Assembly: GCA_024276075.1 (NCBI GenBank)
Contig: JAJRXX010000052.1
Span: 1-64,000 of the forward strand
DNA length: 64,000 nucleotides
DNA from: Planctomycetota bacterium
Lineage (GTDB): Bacteria > Planctomycetota > Phycisphaerae > Phycisphaerales > Phycisphaeraceae
Direction of reading: 5' to 3'
Shown here: one piece after another, positions 21,001-36,000 of the stretch
Layout: every line of letters begins with the position of its first letter
Position numbering within the stretch: position 1 is the stretch's first letter
The notes under the pieces: model-generated
Seen by the model: only the letters and a program-made list of their open reading frames with translations
Databases searched by the model: none
What the model was told of the DNA's origin: nothing
Program-made: the position numbers and the translations under genes

Positions 21001-24000
21001 AGCCCCGCCGTTGCCGCCGGAGCTGGCAAACTTTAAGAACCGCTCGGACGGGGGTGGGTTCAGTTTTGCGCTGTTGGACGACCCCGCCTCGGTGTTGCAG
21101 TTGATGCTGGGCAAGGAGGACCTCGTTCTCTTCACGTACGACATGCCGGCGTTCGTGTTGGACTTTAGCTACAGCCAATACTTCCCGATCATCGGCCCCT
21201 TGGGTGTTCGTCTCGGCGGGCAGATTGGTGTTGGCCTCGATTTTGCGTTTGGGTACGACACGCAGGGATTCTTCGACTTTTCGCGTACCCAACGCGTGGC
21301 TGACATCTTCAATGGGTTCTTTATCAGTGATCGGGCCAATGCTAATGGTACCGGCGAGGACGTGCCCGAGGTTGTCTTTACCGGCGGAATCACCGCTGCG
21401 GTCGAGCTAAACGTCGGTGTTGCGTCGGCGGGTGCCGAGGGCGGCATCTTCGTCACCGTCAACTTCGACCTCAACGATCCCGACGGCGACGGCAAGGTCC
21501 GCATCAACGAGATACTTCAGAACCTGACGCTCGCGCCGCCGCCGCTTTTTGTCTTTGACGTCAGCGGCTCGATCTCAGCCAGGCTCAGGGCGTACATCGA
21601 GATCCTGCTCGTTCTGAATTTCGAGTTCGAGCTTGCCAACATTACATTGGTCGAGTTTGAAATCCCACGTCCCGAATTGGCGATCACCGAGCCTGTGTTG
21701 GCCACGGTGGTCGGTAGCTCAGGGTCGGGATCAGGTTCGAGCCTGTCGACGAATAGCTTGATCGCTCCCAGCGGTGCAGCAAATTTCGGTCCCACCACGG
21801 TTACTACTAATGCCACGCCACCCACCACGCCCGGCACATTGATCCTTAATACCGATCTTACGGGTAACGATAATTTCTCACTAGACCGCGGCGACAACGA
21901 CAGCCACGTCATCGTGCGGTCACAGGGTTTTGTCCAAGAGTTCTTCGGCGTTAACAGCATATGGGCCGACGGCGGCGGTGGCGACGACGTCTTCTTGTTT
22001 GACCCGAGCCTGACCCTGCCCATCGAAGTCCACGGCGGTGCCGGCAATGACCGCATCACAGCCGGCGGCGGGGCCGCGGTGATCCGTGGCGATGACGGCG
22101 ACGACATCCTTTCTGGCGGTTCGGAAGACGATCAAATATTCGGCGATGCGGGTAACGACACCATTACCGGCGGTCGCGGCGACGACCAACTCGAGGGTGG
22201 CGACGGCGTCGACGACATCGACGGTGGGCTTGGCAATGACACCATCCTTGGCGGTATCGGTAACGACATCCTCAAGGGCAACGTTGGCGATGACACAATC
22301 TCCGGCGAAGACGGAGACGACAGCGTCTTTGGCGGGCTCGACGACGACATGATCACCGGCGGCCAGGGCAAGGACACGCTCCGCGGTGATGCTGGGCGTG
22401 ACATCATCCATGGCGGTACCGAGGACGACCGACTCGAAGGCGGCAGCGGCAACGACGACCTGTTCGGCGACGACGGTGACGACAAACTGTTTGGCGAAGC
22501 GAATAACGACGAACTGCATGGCGGCGACGGTGACGACGAGTTGCTCGGTGGTGTCGGCAGTGATTCGTTGTTCGGTGACGCGGGTAACGACACGATCATT
22601 GCCGGCACGTCCACCGTCGGCGGTGACGCCAACTCGCTGCACACAATCTTCGGTGGCGACGGCAACGACATCATTTTCGGCGACATTGGCGACGACACCA
22701 TCGACGCCGGTCTAGGCGACGACCAGGTTTTCGCTAACAAGGGCAGCGACATGATCATCGGCGGCTGGGGTGCCGATTTGATCGTCGGTGGTGTGAACCA
22801 GACCACCGGAGGCGGGAATGCTTCGGACAGCAACACCATCTACGGCGACCTCGTCGACGGCCGCGCCGTTCCGCCCGGTGTACCCAGCGACCACATTGAC
22901 ATGATCTTCGGTGACATCGGCCCGGACCTCATCGATGCCGGTGCGGGCAACGATGTGGTTAGGGCTTTCGGTGGCAACAATACCCTTTGGGGACGTGCGG
23001 GTGACGATCAAATGTTCTCCGGCACCGGCAACGACATGGTCTTCGCCGGTACAGGCGCCGACTTGGTCAATATCCTCGGCGGCAACAATACCGTATTCGG
23101 CCAGGAAGACCCCGCCGCAATCATCGCCGACCCCGCTTCCGAGCCCGCCGATAGCCCCGACGTGATTGTCACCGGCTCGGGTAACGACCTGGTCTTCGGC
23201 GGCGCAGGCGGCGACAACATCTTCTCCAGCGGCGGTGACAACACCTTCTTCGGCGAGGATGGCAACGACCAAATCACCTCCGGCGGTGGTGATGACACCA
23301 TGTTCGGCCAACTTGGTAACGACATCCTTTCCAGCGGCGGTGGCAACGACGTCCTGGTCGGCGGCGACGGTGACGATGAATTGCTTGCCGGCGATGGTAG
23401 CGACATCCTCTGGGGCGGCGATCAGGTCTTTGACCGTGACCGGTTCCAGGCGCCGAACCTGCTCGATCCGCTGTTCTGGGACGCCGCGACCCAGGCTCGT
23501 ACCGGGTATATCCCGCCGGTCATCTGGCCGATCGACCCGAACACAGGCGTTCACGTCGACACGATCGACGGCACCATCCAGGACGGCCGAGACACACTGC
23601 GCGGCGGCGGCGGTACCGATTGGCTGTTCGGCGGTGGTGATATCGACGACCTCGACGGCGAGGGCGGCGCCGATTACCTCGACGGCGGTGCAGCCGATGA
23701 CATCGTCCGTGGCGGCGACGGCGACGACAACGTCCGTGGCGGTGCTAATGACGACTCCGTACAGGGCGGCGCGGGCATCGACCAGCTCTACGGTGACGAT
23801 GGCTCCGATCTGCTCTTCGGCGATGCGGGATTTGTTCGCGCACAGGACCTGCTCGATTCGAGCTTGCAGATCATCGAGACAGCCGGCACGCACACGCTGC
23901 GTGGTCAGCGCCTGTTCGGCGGCAACGGTATCGATACCCTTCACGCCTACGCAGCGACACTCGACCCAGCCATCGAGTCAGTGCTGATGGGCGACGAACT

Positions 24001-27000
24001 ATTCGGTGGCACGGGCAACGATTGGCTGTTCGGCAATATTCGTCAGGAGAGGATGTTCGGCGAAAACGGCAACGACTTCCTGCACGGCGAAGAGCTGCGA
24101 GGCCCCAACTACGCTAAGAATACCCAGGCAGCGATCATCGGCGGTGACGACTTCATGGTCGGTGGCTCAGGCGAGGACCAGATGTTCGGCGGCGGCGGGA
24201 ACGACGAACTGTGGGGCGGGGGCGATTCCGACTGGCTCGAGGGTCAGAACGGCAACGACACCCTCAACGGCGGCGGCGGGATCGACATCCTCGTCGTCGA
24301 CACCAATCAGACCTACGACGTTTTTGGTGACGACATCGACGGGCACAACGACAACCAACCCGGTGCGGGTGTCGCGGACGACAACGCCACCGACATTGCC
24401 TTGGTCGAGGGCACGCTCTTTAACGACGTGATCCTGCTGTCCGAGGAGATCGTCATCGAGGGCTTCGCCGACGCGGTGAGCACGGGCTTTACCACCGCCA
24501 ACGCTACTTTTGATCTGACCATCGACACGCCGCTTCTAGCTGCACCGCTGATCGTCAATGTTACGGTTTCGCAGTTCACCCCCACGCCCGGTCTGGTGCA
24601 CGTGCTCGATCAGTTGGCTGACCACATCACCGCTGAGTTGGCCACAGCGTTGATCGGCACCGGCATTGAAAACAGTGTTGCAGCGGTGCGCAACGGCAAC
24701 CGGATTAATCTACTCACCCGTGGCTTAGGCAGAAATGCCTCGCTTGAAATTACAAATGCCAACGCTATTACCACCGGCCAACTCGGCTTGGTCGATCCGC
24801 TCGCATTGAGTACAGCCGGTGCGGATCGTTTGGTGGTCGATCTGACCGCGGGCTTATCACGGCAGCGCACCTTCTTCTCCAAGTGGCGCGGCGCCGGCGG
24901 CGTCGGGCTCGTCGAACAATTCCGCGTTTCGGGCCTGTTCGGCGACGACGATCTCGGCTTCGTCGAGGGGCGCAACGCTGTCGACATCTCCAGCCTTACG
25001 GCACGCAGCAACGACTTCATCGGCGTGCTTGATGGCGGCCCGGGCGACGATATCCTGCGCGGCACAGCCGGGCGCGATCGCATTGACGGCAGCTCGGGCA
25101 ACGACACCCTCTTCGGGCTTGCGGGCGACGATCGGCTCTGGGGCGGATTGGGTAACGACTCGCTCTTTGCCGGGCAGGGCAACGACGACCTGATCGCCGG
25201 CGAAGGTAATAACAAACTCTACGCCTGGTCCATGGACCCGCTTCCGTCGGGTGATACTCAGTTCGGCGTCTTTGTCGATGAGAACGGCATCCTTCGCGAC
25301 GACAACGGCGACCTCGACGGCGACGGCTTGCTCGACTCAGACGGCATATCCCCGCCCTACGCGCTAGAGGACACAGGCCTAAACCGCATGCTCGGCAGCC
25401 GAGGCAACGACATGCTGTTCGGTGGGACCGGCCTGGACTTTATGTTCGGCAACGGCGGCAACGATCAGCTATTCACCAAGGACGGTGAGCTTTTTGAAGA
25501 CGCCTTCGGCGACAACACCAGCGATCAGTGGAAGGCCTACGCTCGCTCCACCGGCCAGGTCTGGTACTACTCCGGCACCAACGCCGACGATGAGATCTCC
25601 GTTGACTTCGTTACCGAACCGGGCCTGCTCGCCGGGCACCACCTGATCACCCGGTTAACCAACAACAACGGCAATTTCTCGTTCGACGCACAGGTCAGGC
25701 TCGACTTCGACGCCCGCGACGACAACGGCAACCTCGTTTGGCAGCCCGACGACGCCTTGGCCAATCTCGACAGCCTGCGTGTACGCGACAACAACCTACG
25801 GTCATTCGGCGAGGACGTGATCAATCTCGCCTCTGCTGGCTTGCTGCCTTCCGAGGGCGAATTCCTGGCGATCATCATCGACGCGCTCGACGGACGCGAC
25901 AAGATCACCGTCGGGCCTACCGTACAGAAAGACGTCTGGATCGACGCCGGCGCTGGCGACGACGAGGTGCAGATCGTTTCCGGCAACGCCATCCTCACCG
26001 ATCAGACCGAGTCCGTTGTTCGTAACGAGGTACCCGGCAGTCCGAACGACTCATCTGCCGCAGCGCCGCTGCAGGGCTCAGCCATCCTGGTCGCCGCCGC
26101 CAACGGCCCGGTAGACGGACATATTACGGGTCGCGCACGGTTTGACCTGAAGGTCAACGGCGCCGCCCCCGTCTCTGTCTCTGTTATTGCTGGCACCACA
26201 AACGACAACGCCACGCTTGCCGACCTTGCCGCGGACCTGAACGCCGCCTTGACCCAGGCGGGCTTGGGCGCCGATGTCGTCGCTCAGGCATTGAATAATA
26301 AGCTCGCACTCGTCACCACAAGGACGGGCGCCCTCGCCGACTTGGAGATTACTTCCGCCAACGGCATCACGACCGGCCAACTTGGGTTCAACGTCGGCCA
26401 AGTCGCCAACGCCCAGGCGCTCGAGCGCAGCGTCCTGTTCACTGGTTTAACCATTGATAATCCCAACGACGTCGATTGGTACGTCTTCGACCTCACCGCA
26501 GCGCCCACCGGCAAGATCGCCATCACCAGCGCCTCCGACCTCGATCAGCTCTCGGGCCTGCTGTTTGAACAGACGCCCAACGGCCTGAAGTTGGTACGCC
26601 GTATCGATCCCAACAACGTCGTCGTCGTGGCCGGGCCCACGCCCGACGGTACTGAGTTGTTGATCGGCGCCACACCTCCGCCGACTGATGGGCTGCTCCC
26701 AGCCGATGCGCAGTTCAACTTGGTTATTAATGGCGTCGTCTCGCAAACCGTCACGATTGCCGCGGGTACCACACCACGCCTGCTCGACGACCTCGTTGCA
26801 GCACTCAACACCGCATTCGACGACCCCGCTTCCACCATCCAGTTTGGCGGGCAGATATTCAAGCTCAGCGAGCTTCTGGTCGCTGACACGACCCAGCAGC
26901 GGCTTACCATCGCCCCGAGCGATTACAGCTTTGTCCAGACCCTAGCCATCCAAAATATCGGTGACGCCACCGCGCTGCAGACCCTCGGCTTTGTCGATGG

Positions 27001-30000
27001 CCAGGCGCTCGATGCAGCGGACAACCAATTTTCACTAGCTAATCTCGACCAAGCCATTGGCTTGACCATCCACGACACCGCGGACACCGATCGTTTCCGT
27101 ATCACCCTGCCGCAACCGGGTCAGCTAGGCGACCAGCTCGTCTTGAGCGTCAACGCCGGCTCGCCGGACGTGACCGTTGAGCTTAGAGACGCGCTGGGCG
27201 CCGTTGTGGTTGCAGCCGCCACGGGCGCGACTGTGACCAGTTCTCTCGATGGGCTCGCTGACGGCGACTACGAGTTGGTTGTTACCGCTGCGTTACCGAC
27301 GCGGTACAGCATCGAGCAAACCATCGGGACGCCAAGCAACGCGCTGCTGGACCTATCCGGCGCAGCCGAGGTGTCGGATGATCTAACAGGTTTAACAGCG
27401 GGCAGGTATTTCTTACAGGTCCAATCGCTCAACCGCATCCCCACCATCTACGACCTTTTAATTGGCGTGGACAATAATCAGCCCGTTGCTGTGAGCCTCG
27501 CTACTCGTAGCGACGCGACGCATCGAAACGTGATCCTCGGCGGCGACGGCAACGACGTACTCAAAGGCGGTGGCGGCGAGGACTGGGTCTTCGGCCAAGC
27601 AGGGGACGACGTACTCTCAGGTGGGCTGGATCGTCAGGCAAGCGACCTGCTGTTCGGTGGTGACGGCAACGATACATTCCAACTGATCCCCGACGGCCTG
27701 CCGTTTATCAAAGGCACGAACAACACGCTCATTCCAACGCTCAGCGACTTCTTCGACGGCGGCTTGGGGCACGACCGCGTCCTGTTCCTTGGCGGCGACA
27801 CTGATCGTCTTGGCCGAGATGTACCCGACTTTGTTTCCATACGATTCAATACCATCCTCCACCGCTACGAGTTCACCAGCCTGATCTGGGACATCCAGAA
27901 TCAGCGGTTCCTCACCGAGGACAGCCCGGCGATGCTGGCGTTTGATGCAGCCGCCGCCACCAACGGCCAGATCACGACGGACTGGTCATTCGATCTGGTC
28001 GTCAATTCCGGTACGCCTATCACCGTGACGCTCCTCCAAGCCGACACGACGGACAACGTCACGATCGCCGATTTGATCGACGACATGAACGATGCGCTGG
28101 ATCAAGTTGGCCTGTTGTCGCTCGTCGTCGCGGGTCAGAGCGCGAACCAGCTCACACTTTCAACCGTTGACACCGGCCCCGGTGCGGAGTTGGAGATCAC
28201 TTTCGTTGATCCGACGCTTGAGACGCTCCTGGGCTTCACGCCCGATCCCGCTACCCGTACCGCGCGCGGCGTCGAGGGCGTATTCCAGCAGCAGTTCTTG
28301 TTCTACCAGGACAAAGATATTGAGCAGACCGTTTTCGACACCCGGGCTGGTGACGACGTGGTTCATGCCGACCCCGAGTACAAGTTCCCTGGCGTCGACT
28401 CCGAGTGGGGTATCAAAGCGGGTGCGTTCCAGCAGGGCGCAAGCATCGGTGCGCTGACCATCCTCGGCGGCGACGGCAACGATCGTCTCTTCGGCGGTGC
28501 GCTCGACGACTACATCGACGCGGGTGATGGCATCGACTTCGTGGCTGGCGGCCCGGGTGACGACGAGATCATTGGCGGACCCGGTAGTGACTTGCTGCTG
28601 GGTGACAGCACACCGGTGCCACCCGACGACTTTGAGGTCACCACACGCAACGGCGTTTCGGGTCGAAACGATGGGCTGAACTTCGCCTCGTTCCTTTCCG
28701 AACTGGAGCCCGGCAAAACCGTCGAAAACCTTACGCTCCACTTAGGCGATCTGGGTGACTGGTACATCTTCGCAGCACCGAAAGCGGACAACCAGTTTGG
28801 CATCACCGATACCGGCTTGCTTCGGCAAGACAATATCCAGATCAACTTCTTCGAGCAGACCGCAACCGGCTTGGCGCCGGACCCCGTCTCGCAGGCATTG
28901 TTTGATCAATCTAGAGACCAGGCTCTGTTCCTCTTCGCCGGGGAGAATACCGACCCGAACGACCCGTTGTCGCTGGTGCCCTCGGAGCGATTCGTGGGTG
29001 TGCCCGACTTCTACATGCTGCACGTGCTAAACGTTACCGGCTTCGGCATGATCGCTTCGGGGCCGGGTCCGGGTACAGGCATCCTCAGCGGTGACGCTAC
29101 GCTGAGTCTGGCTGTGGACGTCACGGGGTTCACAAACACGATCAACATCACCCTGCCCCAGGGCAATTCGATCGGGGGCGATCCTGATTTCAGGAATAGC
29201 CTCGACGACTTAGTCGTCGCCATGAACGCTCTGATCGACACCGAGTTGACCAATGCAAGTCAACCCATCGACCTGATCAACGTGACCAAGGACAATAGCA
29301 ACCGACTAATCATCTCGCTCAACCAGTCGGGTTCGCTCGAGGTGACCGCTGCGAATAGCGTGGCTCAAGACGAGTTGTACCTCCAAGTCGGCCAGACCAA
29401 TGGCGCCGCTCGTCCGATGGGTTTCTACAACATTGGCTTTGCTGATCCCACGGAGATTGAGCAGACTGTCCACATCCCCGCCGACTCCGGTGACGCGCAT
29501 ATCCAGTCCGCCAATCCTGTGGACCGCGCCACCGCCATCCCGCTCGGTGATATCAACGGCGACGGCTTTGCCGACTTGATCGCCTCGGTTAACGAACGGT
29601 TCGGCAGCATATTCAACACCCCGGCCGGCTTCACAGGGCATGCGCAGGAGTTGGTCGCACCGAGCCTTGCTCGCATCTACTTTGGGTCAAACCCGCCCGC
29701 TGATTCCGACCTGACCACGGGTTCCGTTACGCTCAAGCTCCCCGCGCCCATCACCGGGCAGTCACTGGGCGTGCAGTCCATATTCGCCTCGCCGGGCGAT
29801 CTGAACGGCGACGGACTCGACGACATCGTTGTGGCGGTTTCGGCCCAGAGCATCAGTGGCATTAACGCGCCTTTCCAAGACCAGGGGGTCTACATCCTCT
29901 TTGGCCGAGCGACGTGGCCGGACGTGGTTGACGTTGTGAACGAAGCTGACGTGATTATCACCGGGTTCCAGAATGAGCTGACTATCGATACTGCCGATAT

Positions 30001-33000
30001 CGACAACGACGGTATCGCTGACCTTCTCATCGGTGAGACTCGTCCCAGTTCTGTGCAGGGAGGGGTAACGCACGTTTTCTACGGGCGATCGACTGCTGGG
30101 TGGGCCGGCGCCAACGCGGTCTTTAACGCCGACTTCTCCGACCTCACCGATCCCGCCAATCCAGTTGCAGACACGGATGGCTTTGATATCACGACCAATC
30201 CCGATTTCTGGCATCTGACCACTGGTCGAGGCGCAGACCCGGGTCACACCCCGTCCCACAGCGTCTACTTCGGCGCCAACGAGGGCCCCAACGGCGGCGG
30301 CACCTTCGAGGGTAGCGGGCTCGGGCACATCACCTCGTCCGTCATCGATCTGACCTCGTTGCTCAACCCGCAGTTGCTGTTTAGCTACTTCCTTGAGACC
30401 GAGGGTTCTTCCGGGTCGTTTGATAAGGCCGAGGTACAGGTTGGCATCGCAGACGCCGCTGGCAACGTCGCCTCATACGTCACGGTGGCTACCAACGACA
30501 ACGGTACCGATAGCCTGATCGATCCGACCAGTGCCTGGCGACGGGCGATCGTTGATCTCAGTGGATTCGCCGGTCAGACCGTCCGCGTTCGCTTCCAGTT
30601 CGACGCAGTCGACAACATTCTCAATGCGTTTGAAGGTTGGTTCGTCGACGACGTCGTGGTGCGAGGCGCGCTTCTGGCCAGCAATGCGGATGCTCAACTC
30701 GGCCGATTCGGTCCCGATCAGATTTTCTGGGCTGATAACAATCAAATACTCCAAGGCGATATCACCAGCAAGCCGGCCAGTGGTTTAATCAACACCCAGA
30801 ACTTCATCGTCTCCGTCGCTGCTGATGTGCAAGGCGGCAAGATCTACTGGAGCGAAGCGGCCTTCACCGGACAGCAATTCCCGCAGATGTTTATCAAGCG
30901 GCAGAACCTCGACGGTTCGGGCACGCCCGAAACAATATTTAGCTTCAGCCCCGGCACGTTCGGACCGACTCTGTTTTCCGCCATCACGCTCGATACCGTC
31001 AAAGGACACATCTACTTCTCCTTCGTTGGCCTACGCGGTATTCAGCGTGCCGACCTCGATGGGTCGAATGTTGTGAATGTGATCACGGATACCTCATCCT
31101 TCACCGTCGATACCCCGTATTCCCTTGCGGTCGATTCCGCAGGCGGCAAAATTTACTGGATGGACGTCGTCGCGCAGACGGTCAACCGAGCCGACTTGAA
31201 CGGGGCCAACCCAGAAAAACTCGCGGCTGTTGCCAGCCCGCCCGGCAGTGCCTCGCAGTTTGCCCCGCACGCCATTGCGCTCGATACCGTTCAGGGCAAA
31301 ATTTACTGGATGGATCAATCCAGCATCTTCCGCGCCGATCTGGACGGCTCCAACGCGGCATTGTGGGAAGAGGACATAAGTAACAACGGCGTTCTGGTCG
31401 ATAGCGACGCGGGCGTGGTCTATATCCACGACGACGACGAAATCGATGTCAAATCGGTGGACAACCCCGCTCTCTTCGGGCGCGTTCCCACAGGCGTCGT
31501 TGTCCCGTCGAGCCCCGTTGGTCTCGTGATCGACCTGCGCACCCCGTTTGCGGATAACGTCAATGTCATCGAGAACATCGGCGACTTTAACGGTGACGGC
31601 ATCGACGACTTCACCGCTAGTCGTTTCGACCGTTTAGGCGACGACATCTTCCTGTTCCTTGGCCGTGACAATGTACGGTACAGCGGCATAATTAATCAGC
31701 CTGCAACCAGTCTCGCTGACATGGTGATCCACGACGGCGGTGCTTTCATCGGTACCACAGCGGTGCCCGCAGGCGACCTCGATGGTGACGGCAAGGACGA
31801 CCTGATCGTCAACGCTCCGCAGCAGTCGTACATCATCTTCGGCCGCGACGTCGTCCCGCCCGCGCCCGGCACGCCCGTTGATTTTGATGTGACCACCGCG
31901 CCCGACGTCGCCATCGTCAGTGGTCAATTTGGTGCTGTCGGTTTGGGCGATATGGACGGCGACGGCAAGGGCGAATTGGGCGTCGCCGCTCTCGAGTTCA
32001 ACGCCGCACTAGCAGAGGACGGATCACGCCTTGAGCACCAGGTGGCTTACACGTTCTTGGGTCGTGACCGTGCCGAATGGTTCTCCGGACCGTTTAATGT
32101 AGCCGACCCGTTCGCCGATCCTGACATGGTCTTTGAGCCCGCACGTCCGCTCTATGATGATGAAGGCGATCTGACAATCACGCCCGACCGTTTCCTCCCG
32201 GCAGGTGATATCAATAACGATGGCCTGGCGGACGTCATCCTGGCAGACATCCTCGGCAACAACGCCACCCTTTGGCTTGGACAGCCACTGGTGCCTGTCG
32301 TCGACGCCGGTCTGTCCGGCACCGGCGCCCCGTTGGTGCGACCCGAGCCGTTTGTCTTTGAATTGGCTAAGCCGATATTCACCATCCCCAACCCGCAGCA
32401 GGATGGGCGCGTGCTCAACGGCTGGACCACAGGCCAACTCAACGCCGGGGTCGGCGGCGACTTCCGGATCCACCTGCCCGGCCCCGCTGGTACTGCTAAA
32501 GCTAGCTGGACCGTCGGCAGCCTTGCGACCGGCTCGTACGACGTCTATGCCACCTGGGCGCCGCTCGCCAACGCAGCCTCCAACGCCACCTACCGCGTCT
32601 TTGATGGTTCGACGCTTCTGGATACCGTCCAAGTTGATCAGCGGTTCGCACCCGAAGTGCTCAACCCCGGGGACCCCGGTCCTCCGTGGCGAAAGCTGGG
32701 CACGTTCGACATCAACAGCGGCGGCCTGATTATTGAATTGATTGACAAAGCCGGCGGCCTAATCGTCGCCGACGCCATCCGCGTCGATGTCGGGGCTACG
32801 CAGGTCATCGTCGACAACACCGACCCGGGTTACGCCGAGGTTGAGGACACCTCCCTCACGGGCGCTTTTGTGATCGAGGGTTTTGAGGATGGCGAAAACC
32901 TTTCCGAGGTCTGGGGCATCGGCGACTTCAACGCCGACGGTGCCGACGACTTTGTGATTCAGGGCGACAATCGAGCTTACATCCTCTTAGGCCCGGTCAA

Positions 33001-36000
33001 CATCACCGGCACGGAAGACATCCCGACCGTCGCTGACATCCTGGTTGATACCAATTCGTTGGGCAAGCTCGCACGCCGCCCGACCGACATCGACGGTGAC
33101 GGCCGCGCAGACCTTGTTTTTGTGAAGGGTGATGCGGGCAGTTTAAACTTCACGGTCACAATGATCTTTGGCCGACCGAATCTGCCACGCGTGATTGATT
33201 CCGGCTGGCTCGCTACGGCGCCATCGCGTGTTGTGCAATTCAATGTCGCCAAGTCGTCCGTGGGCTTGGGCAGCGGCGATGATGCGGCAATTCATCTCGC
33301 TCCGGAGACACTCGACTGGGACGGCGATGGTCTGTCCGATTTGCTGATCAGCAGGACGATTTTCTTTAATACCCAGCAAACCAGTAGTGTGCCGATTGCG
33401 CTGCTGTACACGGGCGCCGACCTAGCGCCTACTGCCGACGATCCGTCCGCTATCCCAGGCCTGAACGCCACGCTCCGCATTGATTCGGACGCTTCGAGCC
33501 GCACCGCGGTGATGAACACCTTACTGGGGGCCAGCTCCGGATTCACCGCTTCAGCTCCGAGTGCGTCTAACGTATTCACCCGTGCAGCAGGCGATCTCAA
33601 CGGCGACGGCCTAGAGGACATTGTTCTGCTCAATAGCTTCTTCGCGACCTTCAGCAACACCACGCTCAGTCTCTCCACCACACTGGGTCGGGGTTACGTG
33701 ATCCTCGGCCAGGCCGTCCAGAATTCGGGCGTGCAAGCCGACCTCAACACCAACCTCGGCACACCCGCCGCCAACACCCCCTGGCGTCTGCGACTCGACC
33801 AGCAGATCGTCAATGGGCAAACCAGTGTCGGTAGCACGCTGCCGACCGACATCACCTTCGGCGATGAGTTCAACGGCTACTCATTGGTATCCGCGACTCC
33901 GCTGGGTGACGTGAACAACGACGGCTTCGACGATTTGGCAGTGACGCGCCTGTTCGAGGATGCGAACTTCGGCCAGGGCAGCATCTTCATCCTCAACGGC
34001 TCGCAGTCCTTGGGACTGCCCCAGGGCATCGTCGATGTCGCCACCCACGCCGACGTTACCATTCGCCAATTTGACCCCGGCGTATTAGGCCCCGGCCAGC
34101 GCACGGTCGCATTCCTGGGTGTCTACGCTGGCGACTTCAACGCTGACGGTGAGGTCGACTTTGCTGTCGGTCAGCCCATCAGCGGCCTGCAAGACGCTCA
34201 GCCCGGCCAGCCCCCACAGCTTCTCGACTTCCAGTCTCGCGGCGACGTGCGCATCTTCTGGTCCATCGCCGACCATCAGGGCAGCGAGATCAACCTGACC
34301 GACGCCGACGTCGTCCTCACGGGTCAACGCGAGCTCGATCGTTTCGGCACACTGCCTGTGACCCCTCAGATGGATATCAACGGCGACCGCATCGCGGACC
34401 TGATCGTCGGTGCGCAAGACGCCGACGTGTTTACCTCTGGGTTCGTCAGCAAGGCCGGCAAGGTCTACGCCATCTACGGAGCTCCGCAGCGGTTCGATCT
34501 AGCCGACTCCCAGCTTGTCCAACCACTGGCTAACCGCACGATCACCGGCGCGGGCGATTTCGTCGTCGATCCGAACACCGGCCAACCGGTCACATTCTTC
34601 GATCCCGATTTGGACAACAACGGCGTGCTCGACACGAGCAATTTCGTCTTGCCTGCCAGTGGCGGGGCGCTGTGGTACTCGTTCACCACGCTCGGCGACG
34701 GGCGTGCGGGCAATCAGGTTCGTCTCCTGCCTGCGTCTCAGGCGCCCAAGACCATCGCCCTGAAGGGCCCCGACGGATTCGTCGAGGGTCTAAACGCCCT
34801 GCTCTCCAGCAGCTCCGTGACACAACTCGAGATCGGCGGCGAGCAGCGCGACATCGGCGTGATGGAATTTGACTTGTCCGGCTTCCTCGACGCCGTCGAT
34901 GGGCCAAACGCCGCTCGCATCATCGAAAATGCCGACCTGGTACTCGATACCTTAACCGAGGTGGGCACCAGCCCGACCTTCCTGACCGAATTCAACGGCA
35001 TCGTTTACTTCCGCGCGTTCACGTCCAGCCACGGCACCGAGCTATGGCGCACCGACGGCACCGGGCAGGGTACGTTTATGCTCAAGGACATCCGCCCCGG
35101 CACGAACAGTTCGACCCCGACCAACTTCTTCGTCTCCGACGACGGCCAAGGCAACCAGTTCCTTTACTTCAGGGCCACCACCGATACCGAGGGACGCGAG
35201 CTGTGGCGCACCGACGGCACGGCCGCAGGCACGGAATTGGTCAGCGACATCCGCGTCGGCACGAGCGGTTCCAACCCATTCGGCTTCGTCCAGGTGGCGG
35301 ACGTTCTGTTCTTCAAGGCTACCGACGGCAGCGGCACTGAGTTATTCGCCCTTCGCCCCGATGGCACCGTCAGCAACTTGACGACCGCTTCTACGCTGAC
35401 CGTGGGCGACATGACCAGCATCGGAAACACGCTATTCCTCGGCACAACCACCTCGGCAGGCGTGCATCGACTTCAGCGGATCATCGTGACCAACGGCGTG
35501 CCCGGTTCGCTTCAGACCATCTCTAACTGGCGATCCAGGCCGTCGCGGTTGACCGAGCTCGGTGGGCAGCTCTACGTTAGGGGCAGCCAAGACGTCAACA
35601 TCATCATCGCGATTGTCACAAGCGGTGAAGAACTGTGGCGCGTTAATCCGAGTACATTTGCCATTACCCAGATCAGCAACGCGCCCGGCACCGCCAGTTC
35701 TAGCCCGACCAGGCTCACCACAGTCGGCGGCACGCTCTACTACACCGCTTCGCCCGACGGGTCTTCATCGCCAGAGCTTTATAAGATCACTAATGCCACT
35801 GGTACGCCTACCAGGCTCACCACAGGCGGACGCAATCCCAGCACCTTGACCGTTGTCGGGTCGCAGGTCTTCTTCAGGACCTTCGAGTCTGGTGGCCGCA
35901 ACGAGTTGTGGGTCTCCGACGGCACCGTCGGCGGGACCAACCGGGTCACCGACATCAACACCAGCAATGTCAACGATTCGGTCAGCGGCTTGGTCGAGCA

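Larger units (their letters stand above)
24490..29420 (+). repeat. Five flagellin hook-IN-like repeats
   Basis: Units of about 105 residues at roughly 24490-24820, 26110-26430, 26690-27015, 27955-28270 and 29080-29420 share a pattern: a strand such as FDLKVNG, then VSVIAGTT, a helix such as TLADLAADLNAAL, a strand pair ending LALVTTRTG, LEITSAN and LGF. A sixth relative lies at about 17860-18215. The pattern resembles the hook-IN motif of flagellins and FliD-type caps. No flagellar gene is nearby, so a structural packing role is inferred. Confidence 0.6.

Noticed and set aside
22025-23420. CRISPR-like impression from regularly spaced short DNA repeats
   Set aside because: The period is coding (27 bp, GGxGxDxxx), repeats are degenerate at third positions and lie in frame within the giant gene.
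22712-23944. 410-codon open frame on the minus strand within the RTX region
   Set aside because: It mirrors the GGxGxDxxx repeats of the giant gene (repeated Val/Ala/Asp-rich phrases) and has no domain or start signal; the plus-strand frame explains the codon pattern.
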